64,000 nucleotides of DNA from Chitinophaga rhizophila (GTDB lineage: Bacteria; Bacteroidota; Bacteroidia; Chitinophagales; Chitinophagaceae), in NCBI RefSeq assembly GCF_019492185.1, contig NZ_JAICCF010000004.1, positions 930,001 to 994,000 on the forward strand, in the 5' to 3' direction. Below, piece after piece: positions 50,194-59,936 of the stretch. Numbering within the stretch: position 1 is the first letter of the stretch; each line of letters begins with the position of its first letter. The notes beneath the pieces were generated by a model. That model did not search any database. It saw nothing but the letters and a program-made list of their open reading frames with translations, and had not been told where the DNA came from. The position numbers and the translations under genes are program-made.

Positions 50194-52872
50194 CTACCTT
50201 ACTAGTGTAAGCGCTCCTTTCTGCTCACGTGTCGTGCCGGAATCCTCGAGGAAGGTGTAAGTAATCTGGTACACATAATTACCTGCAGGCTGCTGCTTCT
50301 CAGTGAAGGTACCATCCCATCCCTGGCGTAAGTCGCTGGTTCTGAATATCAACTCACCCCAGCGGTTATAGATATGCATATTAAACGTGGCCAGCCCCTG
50401 CCCTTTTACCCGAAAGATGTCATTAATTCCATCTCTGTTAGGCGAAAAGGCGGTGGGGATAAACAACGAATGCCGCTTATCTACATATACTGTCACAGTA
50501 TCTGATTTGATACAGTTTAATCCATTCATCGTAAAGACAACATAGGTCGTACTCTCCGTCGGTTGTGCAATCGTGGTCGGACAATCCGTACAACTCAGTC
50601 CACCGCCCGGATGCCAGAAATAGTCAACTGCATTGATGGCATGCAGTTCTATCTTTTCTCCCAGTGCGATAGTAGTATCGTGGTTTGTAATTCTAACGGG
50701 AGGAACATCCACGTTATTGAGCGTTACAGCGTCACTGGCGGTACAGCCATTGGCATCTGTAATGGTAGCGGCGTAGTCTCCTGCCTGCAGATTTCTCACA
50801 TCGGCGGAGGTTACAGGCTCGCCATTGACCTCATAAGAATAAGGTGTGGTACCGCCTGTCCCGGTCAGCTTCAGCGAGCCATTCTGTATACCGCAGGTCT
50901 CATGTCCGGCGGTGATGTCCAATGTAACGGCGGCTGGTGCTACAATGGTGACTTCGGTACTATCAATACAGCCCCCTGCTTTTCCGTAAATAGTGTAAGT
51001 CCCTTCGGGAATATCCTGGAAATCGTTGCCTGTCTGATATGGACCATCTCCCAGCGCAAACTGGAATGGTGGTAGACCGCCTGTTGCTGTCACTTTGATC
51101 TCACCATCAGAAAGCCCGTTACAGGTGGGCCCTGCTGCCGCAACAACAAAGTCAAAGTAGGTATTCGGATCCACAGTAATATCGACCAGGTCAGATACGG
51201 CACAACCGATAGAGTCGATCACTCCAATGTTATATGTGCCTGCATGCAACTGCCGGTAGGTGCTGAATCTGCTGGTATCGGTGCCATTCAACGTGTAGGT
51301 AAACGGTGGTATACCTCCCGCCGGCTTTATCATTACCTGTCCGTCTCTGTTCTGACAATCTATCTTCGTGATGTCGAAAGCAGGGTTTATTGGCTTACTG
51401 ATTCTTACATCAATATCACTTCTGGCTGCACAACCGCCGCCGTTGGTAACAGTTACCGAATATCTTCCACTGGTATCAACGTTATGGGTTTTACCACCGG
51501 AGCGATCTGACCACTCATAAGTACTGAAACCATTGCCTGCATCCAATACTACAGGTACGCCATTACAACTGTACAGCGGTCCTGTTCCCAGATTTACGAC
51601 GGGCGGCGGTACTACTACTATCTGCTGACAAGCAGCCCGCTGGTACGGTGTACCCTCATCCATCACCATATCTATTGTGTATGTACCTGGTTGCGTATAT
51701 CTGTATGTTGGCGGAGTATTCTGTATAGAAGAAGGGATCTTGCCGGTGCAGGCGCTGAACTTCAGCCTGACTACTGTATTATTAAACGCATTCGGCACAA
51801 AAGTTACCAGGTCATCGCCGACGCGGAATACTCCGGAAAAGCCATGAGGATACCTCAATGCGCTACTGGTATTACCATAAGAAGTGGCGGTAACTGCACC
51901 TGTAATACTGCCTCCGTCGAAGTTCAGACGTAGAATATCATCTCCATCCCCGTTGGCTACCAGTCCGAATACGCCGTTACAATCATTCACTACATGGATG
52001 TCACGTGGCCGGTTCAATAAACCACCCACATTACCCAGGTTCACTGCCGTAGGGGTATTCAGTAAAGAATTACCAAAATCAAGACGGGTGATAGTATTAC
52101 CCTCACTATTAGTAACAAACATATACCAGCTGTCATTGTTATTAAGCACAAAAAGACCAGTGGGGAAATCGAGGTTACCCAGGTTACCAAGATTAACGCC
52201 GGTAGGCACATTCGCCAGTGAACTACCAAAGTTTAACCGGGTAATTGTACTGCTTTCGGCATTGGTCGTAAAAGCATAATAATTGCCATCTTCCTCGAAT
52301 GTGTAGATATCCGTAGGATAGGCCATTGCTCCAGGTCCTCCCCTGTTCGTACAGATCGGGGTATTAGCCAGACTGGTACCAAAATACAGTACTGCCACAC
52401 TAGGATTGCCAGAACCGGCGTTACCACCAACTACTACCATGTGCCACCCATGGGCATCCTCCACAATCTGGAGTCCCTCTGTAAGCGGTGGAAGCTGTCC
52501 GCCGAAATTGCCCAGGTCTTCTGACGTGGGGGCGTTGAGCAGGCTATTCCCGAAGTTAAGACGTACAAGGCTTTGTGCATTTGTCGTTACAAAGCCGTAA
52601 TAATTCTGGCCATCTTTTGCTATCTCGATGAAGACGGGAACATTCAGCATACCATTGAAATTACCAAGATTCTCGCCTGAAGGAGGCTGATAAAGTTCTC
52701 CTGAACAGAAGTTCCAATAATAAGATGTACCACCCGCAGATGTATTAGTGAGGTTAACGGGTTCGTTGACACATACGGTGTCAGGGGCTGTAAAAGCTGC
52801 TTGTTGCGCCAATACCGGTAAACCGCGGAGTAGGGTAAACAACACGCAGACCTGCATGAAAAGTCGTCGCAT
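50194..52872 (-). CDS. T9SS type B cargo with propeller-like repeats and SprB-like repeats (892 aa)
   Basis: A signal peptide (MRRLFMQVCVLFTLLRGLPVLAQ) leads the protein. Residues about 60-390 contain five or six units of roughly 55 residues marked by LNFGNSLxNxPTxxxLGNxGG, which suggest a beta-propeller. Then comes a PKD-like stretch (YTIDMVMDEG) and two or three SprB-type repeats of about 80 residues with GLPPFxFALGxGPYQ and NLQAGDYAATITDANGCTAS. The last 85 residues (FIPTAFSPNRDGINDIFRVKGQGL..., IYNRWGELIF, GWDG, PAGNYVYQI) are the CHU C-terminal/T9SS type B sorting domain. It should be exported and fixed to the cell surface, probably as an adhesin. Confidence 0.9.
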   Translation of the reverse strand: MRRLFMQVCVLFTLLRGLPVLAQQAAFTAPDTVCVNEPVNLTNTSAGGTSYYWNFCSGELYQPPSGENLGNFNGMLNVPVFIEIAKDGQNYYGFVTTNAQSLVRLNFGNSLLNAPTSEDLGNFGGQLPPLTEGLQIVEDAHGWHMVVVGGNAGSGNPSVAVLYFGTSLANTPICTNRGGPGAMAYPTDIYTFEEDGNYYAFTTNAESSTITRLNFGSSLANVPTGVNLGNLGNLDFPTGLFVLNNNDSWYMFVTNSEGNTITRLDFGNSLLNTPTAVNLGNVGGLLNRPRDIHVVNDCNGVFGLVANGDGDDILRLNFDGGSITGAVTATSYGNTSSALRYPHGFSGVFRVGDDLVTFVPNAFNNTVVRLKFSACTGKIPSSIQNTPPTYRYTQPGTYTIDMVMDEGTPYQRAACQQIVVVPPPVVNLGTGPLYSCNGVPVVLDAGNGFSTYEWSDRSGGKTHNVDTSGRYSVTVTNGGGCAARSDIDVRISKPINPAFDITKIDCQNRDGQVMIKPAGGIPPFTYTLNGTDTSRFSTYRQLHAGTYNIGVIDSIGCAVSDLVDITVDPNTYFDFVVAAAGPTCNGLSDGEIKVTATGGLPPFQFALGDGPYQTGNDFQDIPEGTYTIYGKAGGCIDSTEVTIVAPAAVTLDITAGHETCGIQNGSLKLTGTGGTTPYSYEVNGEPVTSADVRNLQAGDYAATITDANGCTASDAVTLNNVDVPPVRITNHDTTIALGEKIELHAINAVDYFWHPGGGLSCTDCPTTIAQPTESTTYVVFTMNGLNCIKSDTVTVYVDKRHSLFIPTAFSPNRDGINDIFRVKGQGLATFNMHIYNRWGELIFRTSDLRQGWDGTFTEKQQPAGNYVYQITYTFLEDSGTTREQKGALTLVR

Positions 52873-53142
52873 AGAAAAGTCGAAAAAACCTAAATAATCA
52901 AATAAACCTGCCGGAGGGGTTTGGGTCTAACGGCCAATAAGAAAATTGTCTAAAATGCGTTTATCTGATAGGAAGCTGGCAAAATTATGCCGGTAAGTTA
53001 AGGAATGATATTTAATTTGAGATATCTCATATTAGTAGGTCTCGACACTTTTTCAGATTCGTAACATCCAAATAATTATAACATCGTACCTTTTCAATAA
53101 AAATAAGCTGACAAGCAGTAATTTACCTTTCAAACTAGAACC

Positions 53143-55281
53143 TTGCGCAATTTTACCCTTTTTATCCTCGTCCTCCTCTATGTTATACCAGCATCAGGCC
53201 AACGTAAATGCGGTACAGAAGAAGCTATGCAACAATTTATAGCTGAGCACCCGGCATTTCAGAAAGTACGTGACCGAAAAGAGAATGTATTGCAGGAGAT
53301 GACCCGTTCTGTTAAACAATTAAGGGCGCAGTCCCGTACCACATATCCGGTTGTAACAATACCCGTTGTTGTACATATCGTATTAAGAAATCCTGAACAG
53401 GTAACTGACGCACAGGTCCAGTCACAGATAGATGCCCTTAACCGGGACTATGCGGCCAGCGCTCCAGACATCGCTAACCTCCCTGCGGCATGGCGGGCAA
53501 GACTCGGCCAGGCTAACATACAGTTCTGCCTCGCTCAGCGAACTCCCGATAACAATCCTACCAATGGTATCGAAAGAATTACCACCAACCGTACCTCTTT
53601 CTCTATCTCCAATTCTGCCTCCTCAGTGAAACACGCTGCTACCGGTGGCATAGAATCCTGGAACCCGGCTAATTACCTTAATATATGGGTATGTACCCTG
53701 TCTGATAATTACCTGGGTATCGCTACCTTCCCGGATGGCTTTGCCGGAGATGAACAGGGTGTTGTCATCACACATACTGCCTTCGGCACTACCGGAAGCG
53801 CTGTTGCACCTTTCAATGTAGGCCGTACTACTGTACATGAGATAGGACACTTCTTTTCCCTGCGCCACATCTGGGGTGATGAATCTGCCTGCGCTGCCGA
53901 TGATGGTATAGACGATACCCCCCTTCAAGGTACGTTCACCTATAATTGTCCGCGGTTCCCACTTACTGACAGATGTACGGTTGACTCACCGGGTATCATG
54001 TTTAACAACTTCATGGACTACTCTGATGATGCCTGTATGCTGCTGTTTACCTCCGATCAGGTAGACAGAATGCGCCTCACCCTTGAGAATGACAGATCTT
54101 CCCTCCTCTTTTCTGACGCGTGTACGCCGGTAAACCTGCAGGAGAATGATGCCTCTGTGCTGACGGTACTGTCTCCTGCCGGACAGATATGTGAGAACAA
54201 TATCGTACCGCGCATTGTCCTGAAAAACCAGGGCAAGAACAGACTGACTGCCGTAAAGATCTATTACACAGTGGATAACGGACCAGTTCTTACCTACAAC
54301 TGGACGGGTAACCTCGCGGCATTAAAGAATGATACACTGAGCCTTCCGGGCAGCACGCCAGGTGAAGGCCTCCATCTGCTGAAGGCCTATACCGGTTCTC
54401 CTAATAATATAGAGACGGACGGAGATCCTTCCAATGACACGGCCTGGTCAGCCTTTCAATACTACAGAGACGCTATCGCCCCATATACAGAAGGCTTTGA
54501 AGGCAACACCTTCCCTCCGGAAGGCTGGGAAATCAAAAACTATGATAACAGCTTTAGCTGGGAACAGACCTCCGACGCAGCCAAATCAGGCAGCAAATCT
54601 ATTGTGATGCGCAACCTGGCCTATAATACCAACGATGCTATTGATGATATACTGACGCCTACCTTCGATCCTACAGGTAAAGACTCTGTCTTCCTGTTCT
54701 TTGATGTCGCAGCGGCAGCCTACTCCAATCTGAACGGATCGAATACCGTGTGGGATAGCCTGCAGGTACTGACCACGTCTGACTGCGGTGTAACCTTCGA
54801 CAGCCTCTATAAGAAAGGAGGCGAATCTCTCCTTACCCGCAGACAGCCAGTTACCACAGACTATATACCTACAGCCTCCGAGTGGCGCAGAGACTCTATC
54901 AACCTTACTCCCATTATCAAAAAAGGACGTTTCAGAGTCGTATTCAGAAATATCAGTAATGCTGAGAACAATATCTACCTGGATAACATCAATATCGTTA
55001 CGAAGAACACCCTCCCTTATCTGAAGGAAAAAGGAGTGGTAATAGGGCCGGTTCCTACATCCAATCAATTATACATCACCTTCCTTGAGGTACCTAACGA
55101 TCTCGACTTCATAGCCATCTTTAATACTGCCGGACAACTGGTCGCAAGACAGCCTGGCTCATCAATCAACAATAGCAACCGTTTTATCTTTGATTTGGTA
55201 AATGAGCCAAATGGTATTTATTTTGTAAAATTAATATACAGGAATAACGTCAAGACTATTAAGATAACTAAAGTGAATTAA
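53143..55281 (+). CDS. Secreted M43 (pappalysin-like) metalloprotease with T9SS type A tail (712 aa)
   Basis: An export signal (FTLFILVLLYVIPASG) is followed by a propeptide-like region and the M43 catalytic domain: zinc site HEIGHFFSLRHIWGD (His232, His236, His242, Glu233) and the Met-turn NFMDYSDDACMLLF. A beta-sandwich region of MAM/choice-of-anchor type (YTEGFEGNTFPPEGWEI...) comes next. The final 75 residues (GPVPTSNQLYITF..., FNTAGQLV, NGIYFVKLI, KTIKITKV) are a type A Por secretion tail. A TTG start at 53143 is the first possible one, since a stop precedes it in frame. mqnE follows after 5 bases. Confidence 0.9.
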   Translation: MRNFTLFILVLLYVIPASGQRKCGTEEAMQQFIAEHPAFQKVRDRKENVLQEMTRSVKQLRAQSRTTYPVVTIPVVVHIVLRNPEQVTDAQVQSQIDALNRDYAASAPDIANLPAAWRARLGQANIQFCLAQRTPDNNPTNGIERITTNRTSFSISNSASSVKHAATGGIESWNPANYLNIWVCTLSDNYLGIATFPDGFAGDEQGVVITHTAFGTTGSAVAPFNVGRTTVHEIGHFFSLRHIWGDESACAADDGIDDTPLQGTFTYNCPRFPLTDRCTVDSPGIMFNNFMDYSDDACMLLFTSDQVDRMRLTLENDRSSLLFSDACTPVNLQENDASVLTVLSPAGQICENNIVPRIVLKNQGKNRLTAVKIYYTVDNGPVLTYNWTGNLAALKNDTLSLPGSTPGEGLHLLKAYTGSPNNIETDGDPSNDTAWSAFQYYRDAIAPYTEGFEGNTFPPEGWEIKNYDNSFSWEQTSDAAKSGSKSIVMRNLAYNTNDAIDDILTPTFDPTGKDSVFLFFDVAAAAYSNLNGSNTVWDSLQVLTTSDCGVTFDSLYKKGGESLLTRRQPVTTDYIPTASEWRRDSINLTPIIKKGRFRVVFRNISNAENNIYLDNINIVTKNTLPYLKEKGVVIGPVPTSNQLYITFLEVPNDLDFIAIFNTAGQLVARQPGSSINNSNRFIFDLVNEPNGIYFVKLIYRNNVKTIKITKVN

Positions 55282-55286
55282 GCGAG

Positions 55287-56468
55287 ATGACGACCAGAAA
55301 TGACCATCCTGCGATAGCAACGCTGTTACAGGACACAAGATTGGATAAAGGGTTGAAAACCATTGGTGAGAAAGTATTATCAGCAGAAAGACTAACGCCG
55401 GAAGATGGTTTGCTTTTATTTGAAAAAGGAGAGCTTGGATTCGTGGGCGCCCTTGCCAATGCTGTGAGAGTTCGCTTGCATGGTGACAAAACCTATTTCA
55501 ACCGGAACTTCCATATAGAGCCTACCAACGTCTGTGTTTTTACATGCAGATTCTGCTCCTACTCCAAATTATACAAGAACCGGGAAGAAGGCTGGGAACT
55601 CAGTATCGATCAGATGCTCGATATTGTAAAGAAGTATGACGGTCAACCCGTTACAGAGGTACACATCGTTGGAGGTGTACACCCTAAGATGAACCTGGAC
55701 TTCTTCGTAGAGCTGCTTCAGAAGATAAGAGCGCATCGCCCTGATCTGCATCTGAAAGGTTTTACCGCAGTAGAGCTGGACTATATGTTCCGCAAAGCCA
55801 AAGTAAGCGTAGAAGAAGGTATGCGCATCCTGCACGACGCCGGACTGCAATCCATGCCAGGCGGTGGTGCAGAGATCTTCCACCCTGATATCCGTGCCAA
55901 GATCTGTCATGACAAGGTAGATGCGGATGGCTGGCTGCACATCCACAAAACAGCTCACCTCTTGGGTATGCACACGAATGCAACTATGCTGTACGGTCAC
56001 CTGGAAGAGTTCTGGCACCGTGTAGATCATATGGAGCGTTTACGCAGTCTGCAGGACCAGACCAGGGGTTTCAACACCTTTATTCCACTGAAATTCCGCA
56101 ACGGAGACAACGAAATGTCTCATATTCCGGAGGTTTCTGTAGTGGAAGACCTAAGATTATACGCTATTGCCCGTCTATACATGGATAACTTCCCCCACCT
56201 GAAAGCCTACTGGCCGATGCTGGGTAGAAATACCGCACAACTGACCCTGTCCTTTGGTGTAAATGACCTGGATGGTACTATTGATGATACTACCAAGATC
56301 TACTCCATGGCTGGTGCAGAGGAACAAAATCCTTCCATGAATACAGCGCAACTGGCTATGCTGATCAAACAGGCAGGCAGAAGACCAGTAGAAAGAGATA
56401 CCGTGTATAATGAAATCAAAGATTATACGGATGTCGTATTCTCCGAAGAGGAATTGATGGCCCGTTAA
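55287..56468 (+). CDS. mqnE: Aminofutalosine synthase, radical SAM (393 aa)
   Basis: Radical SAM enzyme of the futalosine route to menaquinone. The [4Fe-4S] cysteines are Cys83, Cys87 and Cys90 in CVFTCRFC, after FHIEPTNV. MqnE-type marks are VHIVGGVHPKMN, LKGFTAVELDYM and MPGGGAEIFHPDIRAKICHDK; the paralogue MqnC lacks the last in this form. It joins aminodeoxychorismate-derived precursor chemistry by adding an adenosyl radical to 3-[(1-carboxyvinyl)oxy]benzoate. Only 5 bases separate it from the metalloprotease gene, though the two functions are unrelated, so the operon may be fortuitous. Confidence 0.85.
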   Translation: MTTRNDHPAIATLLQDTRLDKGLKTIGEKVLSAERLTPEDGLLLFEKGELGFVGALANAVRVRLHGDKTYFNRNFHIEPTNVCVFTCRFCSYSKLYKNREEGWELSIDQMLDIVKKYDGQPVTEVHIVGGVHPKMNLDFFVELLQKIRAHRPDLHLKGFTAVELDYMFRKAKVSVEEGMRILHDAGLQSMPGGGAEIFHPDIRAKICHDKVDADGWLHIHKTAHLLGMHTNATMLYGHLEEFWHRVDHMERLRSLQDQTRGFNTFIPLKFRNGDNEMSHIPEVSVVEDLRLYAIARLYMDNFPHLKAYWPMLGRNTAQLTLSFGVNDLDGTIDDTTKIYSMAGAEEQNPSMNTAQLAMLIKQAGRRPVERDTVYNEIKDYTDVVFSEEELMAR

Positions 56469-56481
56469 AAACAAGTGTCTT

Positions 56482-57021
56482 ATGGCAGTGTCACGATGGT
56501 TTATATTCAATGCAGGACTCATTCTTTATGTAACCGGCTGTCATACCAAAAACAGTCAGCCGGCAGCAAACAGTAATAGTGGCTCCGACGGGAATACCAT
56601 CAGTGCCACTGCTGATAGCGGCCCTCCTTTCAAAAAAGAAGGTGTACTGTACTTCCTCAGTAAGGTAAATAACGACACTATACGGCAGATTGATATTGAA
56701 TTTGCAGATACTGACGAAGAACGCGCCAATGGACTGATGAACCGTCGGTCTATGCAGGATTCGCAAGGTATGCTGTTCATCTTTCCGGCAGCAGAAGAAC
56801 AGTCCTTCTGGATGAAGAACACTTACATTTCTCTGGATATCATCTATCTGAATGAACAGAAAGAGATTATCTCCGTCCAGAAGTATACAACGCCATTATC
56901 AGAGGAAAGCCTCCCGTCTTTCAAAAAAGCGCAATATGCACTGGAGGTAAATGCTGGATTCTGCGATAAGTATCATGTAGCATATGGCGACAAAATTGCA
57001 TACACGAAGCGTGAAGATTAA
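56482..57021 (+). CDS. DUF192 lipoprotein (179 aa)
   Basis: A lipoprotein signal with Cys20 (LILYVTGC), then a Ser/Asn-rich linker and a DUF192 domain: IEFADTDEERANGLMNRRSMQDSQGMLFIFP, QSFWMKNTYISLDIIYLNEQKEI, and YALEVNAGFCDKYHVAYGD. DUF192 is a small beta-rich domain of unknown role, sometimes linked to envelope proteins. It would face the periplasm. It follows mqnE by 13 bases and closes the unit before a terminator. Confidence 0.88.
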   Translation: MAVSRWFIFNAGLILYVTGCHTKNSQPAANSNSGSDGNTISATADSGPPFKKEGVLYFLSKVNNDTIRQIDIEFADTDEERANGLMNRRSMQDSQGMLFIFPAAEEQSFWMKNTYISLDIIYLNEQKEIISVQKYTTPLSEESLPSFKKAQYALEVNAGFCDKYHVAYGDKIAYTKRED

Positions 57022-57241
57022 GGTAGTCTGACGCGGGCATCCGCCGACAACTAAAAGCCTTTTGTATGACAGCTGCTATCGGAGTGCAAATTGAAAACAA
57101 CAGGAAGTACAGGTGCTGTAATATGAAACAGCCGGCCACTTAAACAGAAAGGGATAACTGTGGATGAGCAGTGCCGACTGGCATCCTTTTATAACAGTTA
57201 TACTGTTGATTGAATAAACAGGCTACTTATATAATATATTG

Positions 57242-57272
57242 AACCGTTCCGGGTAACCGGGGCGGTTTTTTT
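57242..57272 (+). terminator. Terminator after the DUF192 gene
   Basis: 11-base arms (57242-57252, 57257-57267, two G-U pairs) with a GTAA loop, then seven T residues. Confidence 0.75.
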
Positions 57273-57399
57273 GTTTTAACAACACCTGATCTCCCATTCC
57301 TAAGCTGTTCCTTTCATTTAGCTGCTAATATCTATTGCCGGCATTTCGCCCTCCGGGATATGGTAAGGTGTCGTCTTGATAGGCATATTTACACTACAC

Positions 57400-57466
57400 T
57401 ATAAGGTCACTAAGAGGTCACTTGAATATCCCGGGGATATTCAAGTGACCTCTTAGTGACCTTATA
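57400..57466. repeat. 67-bp perfect palindrome
   Basis: Two exact 33-base arms (57400-57432 and 57434-57466) around a single G. Each arm contains GGTCACT twice, and the centre is CCCGGGG. The core ATATCCCGGGGATATT is shared with the palindrome at 31064. No T-run follows. Confidence 0.95.
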
Positions 57467-58116
57467 ATGATGGGATCATGTAAAAGATAAGACGATACCA
57501 GATCCTGTCAAAGTGAAGAAAATAACCGCCTTTCAAGATGAAGTGGCAGGGATGTTTACCTGAAAATTGATGACAAATTGAGTGGGAGCGGCGGGCGAAA
57601 CTATCGTTTCCGACTTATAATTAGTACGAAAATGACGACCTAATACACACTATAAGATATTTTTTACTAAATATTGATTTTTAATCACTTACCATTAATT
57701 ATCTATAGTGACGCATGAAGCAAATAGACGGTTTTAGGGTACATTGAGCACCTACAGATTGAACAATTACTTACAGCTGGCTGTTTGTTGATAACGGGCC
57801 TAAAAGCTTACCGCGTCCAACAAGTGAAAATGAATACGCAAATGATATGACAGATGTTTATATGGCCTTGAAAATGAACGTGGAATGGAGGCTCAATTCT
57901 TTTTGGTTAGACACAATATTTCGATACCTTTATGGCAGCCATAACATCTGACACCGTCTGAAAGGCTGCCAACAAATGCAAACTTTATTGGCCGTCTGAT
58001 AATATACCAACACCTTCCTCCCCATTTATCCCGAGCCAACAGTCACTACTTAGTTTAAGTAATAATGTTCGTATCTCTTTAAGGAACTTATATTATTCAT
58101 CTCTTAATCTTAACAC
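57467..58116. other. Long spacer before the first NtrC-type gene
   Basis: I see no confident gene. A 34-codon ATG frame at 57847 lacks support. I looked for a sigma-54 (TGGCAC/TTGC) site and found none convincing. No consensus -7 box precedes the GTG start at 58117. Confidence 0.4.
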
Positions 58117-59520
58117 GTGAAAACTATCCTGATTGTCGATGATGAGATCCAGATCTGCACCTTGCTGACTAAAATTCTCAGTAAAGAAGGGTATGAAGTT
58201 GACCATAGTGTGTCGGGTACCGGTGCCCTGAAGATGCTGAAAGATAAGACCTATGATGCTGTATTTTGTGATTACCGCCTTAAAGACAAAGAAATAGACG
58301 GCAGTGTGCTCTCTCTGAAGATCCGGGAATTAAGTCCGGCGACCGGTGTCATTGTCATGACCGGCTATCCTGATGTAAGAATTGCCATTCAGCTGATCAA
58401 ACAAGGCATCTACGATTATGTGGTGAAGCCATTGAGTGCGACGCAGGTTATTCTGCTGGCGCAAAAGGTGATATTGCATCAGACCCTCTCATCCAAAGAA
58501 AAAAGTATTGAACATACCCCTCCGGCAGAAACGCCTGTATCTACGCTGGTGTCTCCCAAGGGGCAGCTTAGCCAGTTCGTTTATGGCAACAGCAATGCAT
58601 CCAGGGAATTACATGTGCAGATTAAACTGATTGCGCCAACCGATTATAGTGTCGTTATTCTCGGAGAAACCGGGACGGGTAAAGAGTCTGTTGCGCATCT
58701 GATACATACCCAAAGTAAACGTAAGAACAAGCCTTTCGTAGCTATTGATTGTGGTAGTCTGTCAAGAGAACTGGCTACCAGTGAATTGTTCGGACACGAG
58801 AAAGGTGCATTCACAGGCGCAATACAGGCCAAGATCGGTGCATTCCAGGAGGCGGAAGGGGGCACATTATTCCTCGACGAAATCGGTAACCTGTCTTACG
58901 ATGTGCAGACTACTCTTCTACGGGTGATCCAGGAAAGGGTGGTCAGGCCGGTAGGTACGACGAAAGAAATACCGGTGGATATCCGGATCGTTGTAGCCTC
59001 TAATGAAGACCTGCAACAGGCGGTACTCAACGGGCGTTTCCGGGACGATCTGTATTACCGGCTCAATGAATTTACCGTTAATGTTCCTTCATTGCGGCAG
59101 CGCACAGAAGATCTGCCATTATTTGTAGCGGCATTCAAGCAACTGGTGGAGACAGAGTTAGGAAGAAGCTGCGGAGATATCACGGAGGAAGTATACCAGG
59201 TGTTTTGTCATTATGCCTGGCCGGGGAATATCCGGGAGCTGAAGAATGTCATGCGCAGACTATATCTGTTGTCTACCGACAATGCCCCTGTTACCACGGC
59301 ACATCTGCCCGAAGAACTACAACCGGCGCAGCTGCAAAGCAGTAGTTTTATACCGGGTAATGAGGCAGACCTTAAAAATGTCTCGCGTCAGGCAGAATAT
59401 AAGAAGATCCTTGATGTGCTGCAGCAGGTAAGATTTAACAAGTCTGAGGCAGCGAGATTGATGAACATAGACCGGAAAACACTTTATAATAAACTCCATA
59501 CCCTCAATATCTTATTATAG
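58117..59520 (+). CDS. NtrC-type response regulator A (467 aa)
   Basis: A receiver domain with phosphoacceptor Asp52 (VFCDYRL), a TGYPDVR segment and the Lys of VVKPLSA; a linker; an AAA+ sigma-54 activator core with Walker A GETGTGKE, the sigma-54 contact loop GHEKGAFTGA, Walker B GGTLFLDEIGN, and the arginine finger segment FRDDLYYRLNEFTVNVP; and a Fis-type HTH end (KSEAARLMNIDRKTLYNKL). It should activate sigma-54 promoters in response to a sensor kinase, but no kinase gene is near. The start is GTG. Paralogous to the gene at 60252 over the whole length. Confidence 0.92.
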   Translation: MKTILIVDDEIQICTLLTKILSKEGYEVDHSVSGTGALKMLKDKTYDAVFCDYRLKDKEIDGSVLSLKIRELSPATGVIVMTGYPDVRIAIQLIKQGIYDYVVKPLSATQVILLAQKVILHQTLSSKEKSIEHTPPAETPVSTLVSPKGQLSQFVYGNSNASRELHVQIKLIAPTDYSVVILGETGTGKESVAHLIHTQSKRKNKPFVAIDCGSLSRELATSELFGHEKGAFTGAIQAKIGAFQEAEGGTLFLDEIGNLSYDVQTTLLRVIQERVVRPVGTTKEIPVDIRIVVASNEDLQQAVLNGRFRDDLYYRLNEFTVNVPSLRQRTEDLPLFVAAFKQLVETELGRSCGDITEEVYQVFCHYAWPGNIRELKNVMRRLYLLSTDNAPVTTAHLPEELQPAQLQSSSFIPGNEADLKNVSRQAEYKKILDVLQQVRFNKSEAARLMNIDRKTLYNKLHTLNILL

Positions 59521-59628
59521 GTCCGGCCAGCCGGAACAGGACAGCGCCACAGCTATTTATGCTGAAAGCAGCTGTATGCTAATTACCTGATTCTCTTTTT
59601 ACAAGGGTAGAAAGGCAGTTGCTTTTAT

Positions 59629-59671
59629 TTTGGGCAGCTGATAGGTTTAACATATATATTTGATACCTTTG
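59629..59671 (+). promoter_or_regulatory. Promoter of the RRM gene, with two -7 boxes
   Basis: TTTG (59629-59632), a 22-base spacer, TATATTTG (59655-59662), and one base later TACCTTTG (59664-59671). Both -7 boxes match the consensus. Transcription would start near 59670, about 265 bases before the RRM ATG. Confidence 0.6.
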
Positions 59672-59699
59672 GTGAAGTCATAGAAATTTAATCTTTCTC

Positions 59700-59816
59700 A
59701 TGGACTGCGCCAATGCTCTTCTTTTCTTCATCTTCGCAGTCGTATTGTTTCAGGTTTTGCTTTTATTTCTCTTCTATTCATTCCTACCCCAGTCATTTAA
59801 TCGAGTCATATTATGA
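59700..59816 (+). CDS. Possible 38-residue membrane peptide in the RRM leader
   Basis: ATG at 59700 to TGA at 59814-59816. The peptide has one strongly hydrophobic span (NALLFFIFAVVLFQVLLLFLFYSF) flanked by polar ends. It lies in the leader between the promoter and the RRM start. Coding is uncertain because the DNA here is simply pyrimidine-rich; it may be a chance frame or a leader peptide that couples translation to RRM expression. Confidence 0.25.
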   Translation: MDCANALLFFIFAVVLFQVLLLFLFYSFLPQSFNRVIL

Positions 59817-59936
59817 TCTTTCGATCTTTTTTATAGCCCGCTGATATCTGACATTGTTCATTGAACAAGGTTGCTTATACATTACAGCAGCCCAAACTCA
59901 AAGCACTTAATTATTCAATTTTATAAATTAATCAAC

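Noticed and set aside
57467..58116. Search for a sigma-54 promoter and a small gene (34-codon frame at 57847)
   Set aside because: No TGGCAC/TTGC pair at the right spacing. The short frame has no supporting features.
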